Part shown: piece by piece, positions 60,501 to 64,000 of the stretch | Position numbering within the stretch: position 1 is the first letter of the stretch | Layout: each line of letters starts with the position of its first letter | Origin: Mycteria americana | Taxonomy: Eukaryota > Chordata > Aves > Ciconiiformes > Ciconiidae | Assembly (NCBI RefSeq): GCF_035582795.1 | Contig: NC_134373.1 | Span: 34,380,501 to 34,444,500 of the forward strand | DNA length: 64,000 nucleotides | Direction of reading: 5' to 3' | Translations under genes and position numbers: made by a program | The notes under the pieces: generated by a model | What the model saw: only the letters and a program-made list of their open reading frames with translations | What the model was told of the DNA's origin: nothing | The model's database searches: none

Positions 60501-63500
60501 GACCTGCAGATTAGCTGATCAAGAGTGTTTTCAGAGGGGCAAATAGCTCTTCAGGGTAAGCTGGTTCCCAAGGGGCGGTGGTGCCTCTGTTTTCTGATTG
60601 CCTTCTGGCTTAGGGGACCACTGAGTATTACCCTCAGCTGGCCACTGCTGTTCCAGCTCTGCTGCCAGCCCTCCTGACCTCGGGTAACACACTGCTGCTC
60701 TCTGTGCCATAACTTCAGTAAAATGAAGGAAATAACACTTGCGTTATTTCTAAACTTCCCTGAAAGTTACATATTAAGATACCTAGCAAAAATTAGTAGC
60801 TAAACCTTCTTTATTGTTGCTTTTGTTGTAAGAGAGGTTATTAAATCAGGATACCTAAAATAGCTTCAATACTGTCATAGAGCTGGATTTTATTTGGAGT
60901 GGAGTAGGCTACTGTTACTCCTTTGTGCTTGTTTCACGATCTGATTTGCAATTGTAAATATTCTCTGAAGAGATCTGAAGAAGTCCTTTTTGATCTCTTT
61001 GAGGTGGTCAGCTTCTGCTGCGTCTGCCTGTTAGTTTCTAATTAAAACAAGCAATCTATGAGTTCAGAGAGAAATGTTACTCTTGCTTGTTTTTGGCTTT
61101 TGCTTTTATATTTGTTCTGAACAAATACCGTATCGTGTATTGTTTTTCCCTGTCACTGATCACAGTAATTCAATTTCCTCACAAATTATGTGTGTAATTA
61201 GTATGGGGGGTTCCTCTACTTTTGTGGTAACATTTATTTATTTATTTAAAAAAATAGCGAGGGCAGGAGACGAGAGGATCTGTGATTAAAAGTATGTAAA
61301 AGCTGTAGCTGTCTAAAAATAGCTTAGATTAAAGAAAAGTTGCTTTCTCCTTCTTCCTTGATTTTTAAATATAATAAAATATTACTTCTTTTCCTACTGC
61401 AGCTGAGGTGAGTGTTGAGATTCTCATTGGATTTTAAGAGGGATGTGATAGGTGCCAGATAAGAAGAATTTGTTATTGCATATCTTACAGTCAGTGGGAA
61501 TACCCACAGCAGCCCATTCCCATATGCACCCATCTTCCTTCTCGGGGAGAGGGTGTGGAGAGAATGAGCTGGAGAAGAGGAATGCTAGTGACAGCACTTG
61601 ACATACTACTGGAAAGTCCAAGGATACTATGGTATGGAGACCTTCATGGTGCAGAATAAGCATCCAAAGGAGGTCATACGTAAGTAAATATCCAAAATAT
61701 TGATAATGACTTGAAGTCAACATCAGAAAATCTAGATCATGAGTATTACCTGAAATTTCTGAGATTAGACTATCCTCAGTCCTTTCGAGCTGTTTTAAAT
61801 TATAAACACAGATCTAGGAAGTAGAATGGAGGGTGACAAATGGCATCGGTTGATGATTTTTTTTTTTTTGAGATACGCAGAGGATGATATAAAACAGGCA
61901 TTGGCTGTGTTGGTCTACTACCCGTGTTTCACGTCAGTGTAAGTTTGCTGGGGGACAGCGAGAACTGGTAAATTACCATTAAATTTACTTCAGCTGTTCA
62001 GTTCTTATGGGCAGCCCTTCCTCCACTCCTAAGCCTTGTTGAATTCATCATCCCTATTCAGCAAAGTTTAAGCACAAGTTTAAGTCCCACTGACATTAAC
62101 ACATTTCAGTATATGCTTGAACACTTGTGAAAGTGAAGCCTGGTGCACTTTGCTGAGGAGTTTAACAAAGCTGAGTTTTTCATCTCCTTATCCTCTGAGA
62201 TACTACAGACATCAATAGCAATGATACATGGAGGTCTGCTCAGCTTCAAATTTCATTCTTAACAGGCAGTCACCTTTTTTACAGATGTTGTAGAGTCTCA
62301 CTACATGAAAGACTTGAATGAGAAGTAGTGCTAGGTTGTGATAAGCTCATGTGAAACAGGTGTGCTAACAGCAGAGAGAAGAAGAAATTTTAAATTTTTT
62401 TTTTGTTTTTCTTTTTACTCAAAATGGTATTTTTATAGAATGCATTTCCTGTCTTACTCCTGATATTTCAGCACATGCCAGGTGCCTTCCCAGTGTTCAT
62501 GGATTTTTCAATTGCAAATTATCTCTGAAACATATATCATAATACTTTTTTACATCTGTGCTTATTGATTTACATATGTAGGATGCTCAGTCGGTACTTT
62601 GGCTGATACCAACTGGTCATTCCAAAAAAAGAATTTCTTTAGCAAAAAGCCCAAGTAAAATAACTATTTCCAGAAACAGATATTTCTCAATACCCAGAAA
62701 TATCCTGGTATACCTGTCTCTTTACTCATATCCAGATTTTTTTCTTAAAAATATTTAATAATGCAAATATAACAACCTTATCAGTATATGACAAAAACCT
62801 TTTTAAAATGAAAATATTTCCAGTGTATAACTATTGCAGAGCTGAATAATACTGGATATCTGCATAAAAATTATCTTAAACCAAGGATTTTCATTGCTGC
62901 TCATTTCCATTCTTAGTAGCCTGATTATTTTCATAAACATCATTAATATAGCTAAGAGAAGTGAGCTTTATCAAAAGGCGTGAATAAAGAGGAAAATAAT
63001 TCTCTAGTCAGAGGTGTTCAATACTACTTATGCTTCATTACAGGAAGATTTTGGTTTTGTTCCAGAGAAAAGGGACATTAACAGAGGTTTTAGATGTTTT
63101 TGAGTCAAATGCGTAACGTTGACAGCACAGTTAGCAAGTCTTGTGCTTGGTGCCATCTGATAAAGTTAAGGTTGTATGATTGATAAAGTTAAGGTTCTGT
63201 GATTCAAGCCCAGCTTTCACACAAACTCAAAGAACCCATTATTGCATCAAATCTGATTTTTCCTGTTTCTCACGCTGCTACTTGACCCCTATCGTAAGCC
63301 CAAAGACTTTAGCTAGGATGAAATATTTTACTGGCTTATCTGGCAGAGAGCAGCAAGCTCCAGTGTCCTATTCCTGCAGTCGGAAGGGAATAAATGTGAC
63401 GGGTTTCAACCCCTGTGCTGGAGATAATTTTCTTTCTGCCTTTCTTCCTTCCCTGCCTCACAATCCTGAGATACTTGTCAGTCTATGTTAAGGAAAATTT

Positions 63501-63999
63501 TTTTCTGAACCCAGATCTGTGTGATCATAATCCTGATAACAGGACACATTGGCCAAACCATGGAAGAATGAGGATTCTTCATGCCATCTCTGATCCATGC
63601 ATCCGAGTGTGCTGAACCTACCAATGTCCAGCCTCAGAGGAGAGCAAACCGACAAAATGTGCTGACAGTTTGGGATGGCAGAGGTGGGAGGAGGTAAGAA
63701 GCAGATCCCTTTTGATTTCTGGGACAAAAGGCTGAAGTGTTGTAACCAAATGCGAAGTTAAGACAAAGCTGTGCTTCTTGTTGAAATTTTTCATGAAGAA
63801 AGAAAACCTGCATTGAGGTTGTTTTGCCAACACTAGCAGAATACGGCATCTGAAGATGCATCCTCTTGGTTGACTTTCAGTGTTTGGAGTAACAAAGTTT
63901 TTGCTGTTGAGAAGAAAGCATAAAGGTGTTTTTGTAACTAGCACTACAGAATTGCAACAAAAAGTATTAGGTCTAATTTAGCCCTGCTGCAAACCCGTG
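48561..63999. other. Gene desert to the right edge
   Basis: About 15 kb with no supported gene, RNA or named mobile element on either strand. It contains only short homopolymers and small tandem duplications (52705-52739; 63157-63205). The larger open frames (50424-50786 and 56643-57029, minus) lie in compositionally biased DNA and resemble nothing known to me. Confidence 0.5.
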
Positions 64000-64000
64000 A

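Overview
The window looks like bird nuclear DNA, probably from a neoavian bird. It is AT-rich, has long introns, and carries CR1 LINE fragments with the avian CR1 tail (tandem ATTCTGTG-type octamers). It also holds four copies of an avian solo-LTR family that begins TGTCCTGGTTT and ends in ...CA. One vertebrate gene is certain; the rest is almost all non-coding.

Layout. 1-261 is the end of an LTR cut by the window edge. 262-8445 is intergenic, with coding-like fragments on the minus strand; the best is a possible exon at 5234-5499 with a good acceptor, branch point and donor. 8446-19655 (minus) is a complete DDX18 gene, a nucleolar DEAD-box RNA helicase and orthologue of yeast Has1. I resolved 14 coding exons with GT-AG introns and consistent phase; they encode 653 residues. 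Its start lies in a CpG island at about 19140-20330. From 20.6 to 64 kb I find no convincing host gene. This fits the gene-poor side of DDX18 (towards DPP10 in other amniotes; that link is from general knowledge, not seen here).

Mobile elements in the desert: an old L2/L3-like LINE reverse-transcriptase remnant (about 23.93-24.35 kb, plus); CR1 fragments at 24.56-24.96, 40.25-41.27 and 44.77-46.47 kb (all minus); and solo LTRs at 27554-28151 (minus), 37540-38179 (plus) and 41798-42389 (minus). The last two LTRs have exact 5-bp target duplications. A decayed Ty3/gypsy-type integrase relic lies at about 47.26-47.88 kb (minus).

Most notable points. (1) The integrase relic keeps the second catalytic Asp and the Glu with exactly 35 residues between them, despite several stops. 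(2) The unassigned exon-like segments lie just downstream of DDX18. (3) The DDX18 reading frame stays open for 115 codons upstream of the usual start. (4) A 22-G run lies next to a 10-bp perfect hairpin at about 36.5 kb.
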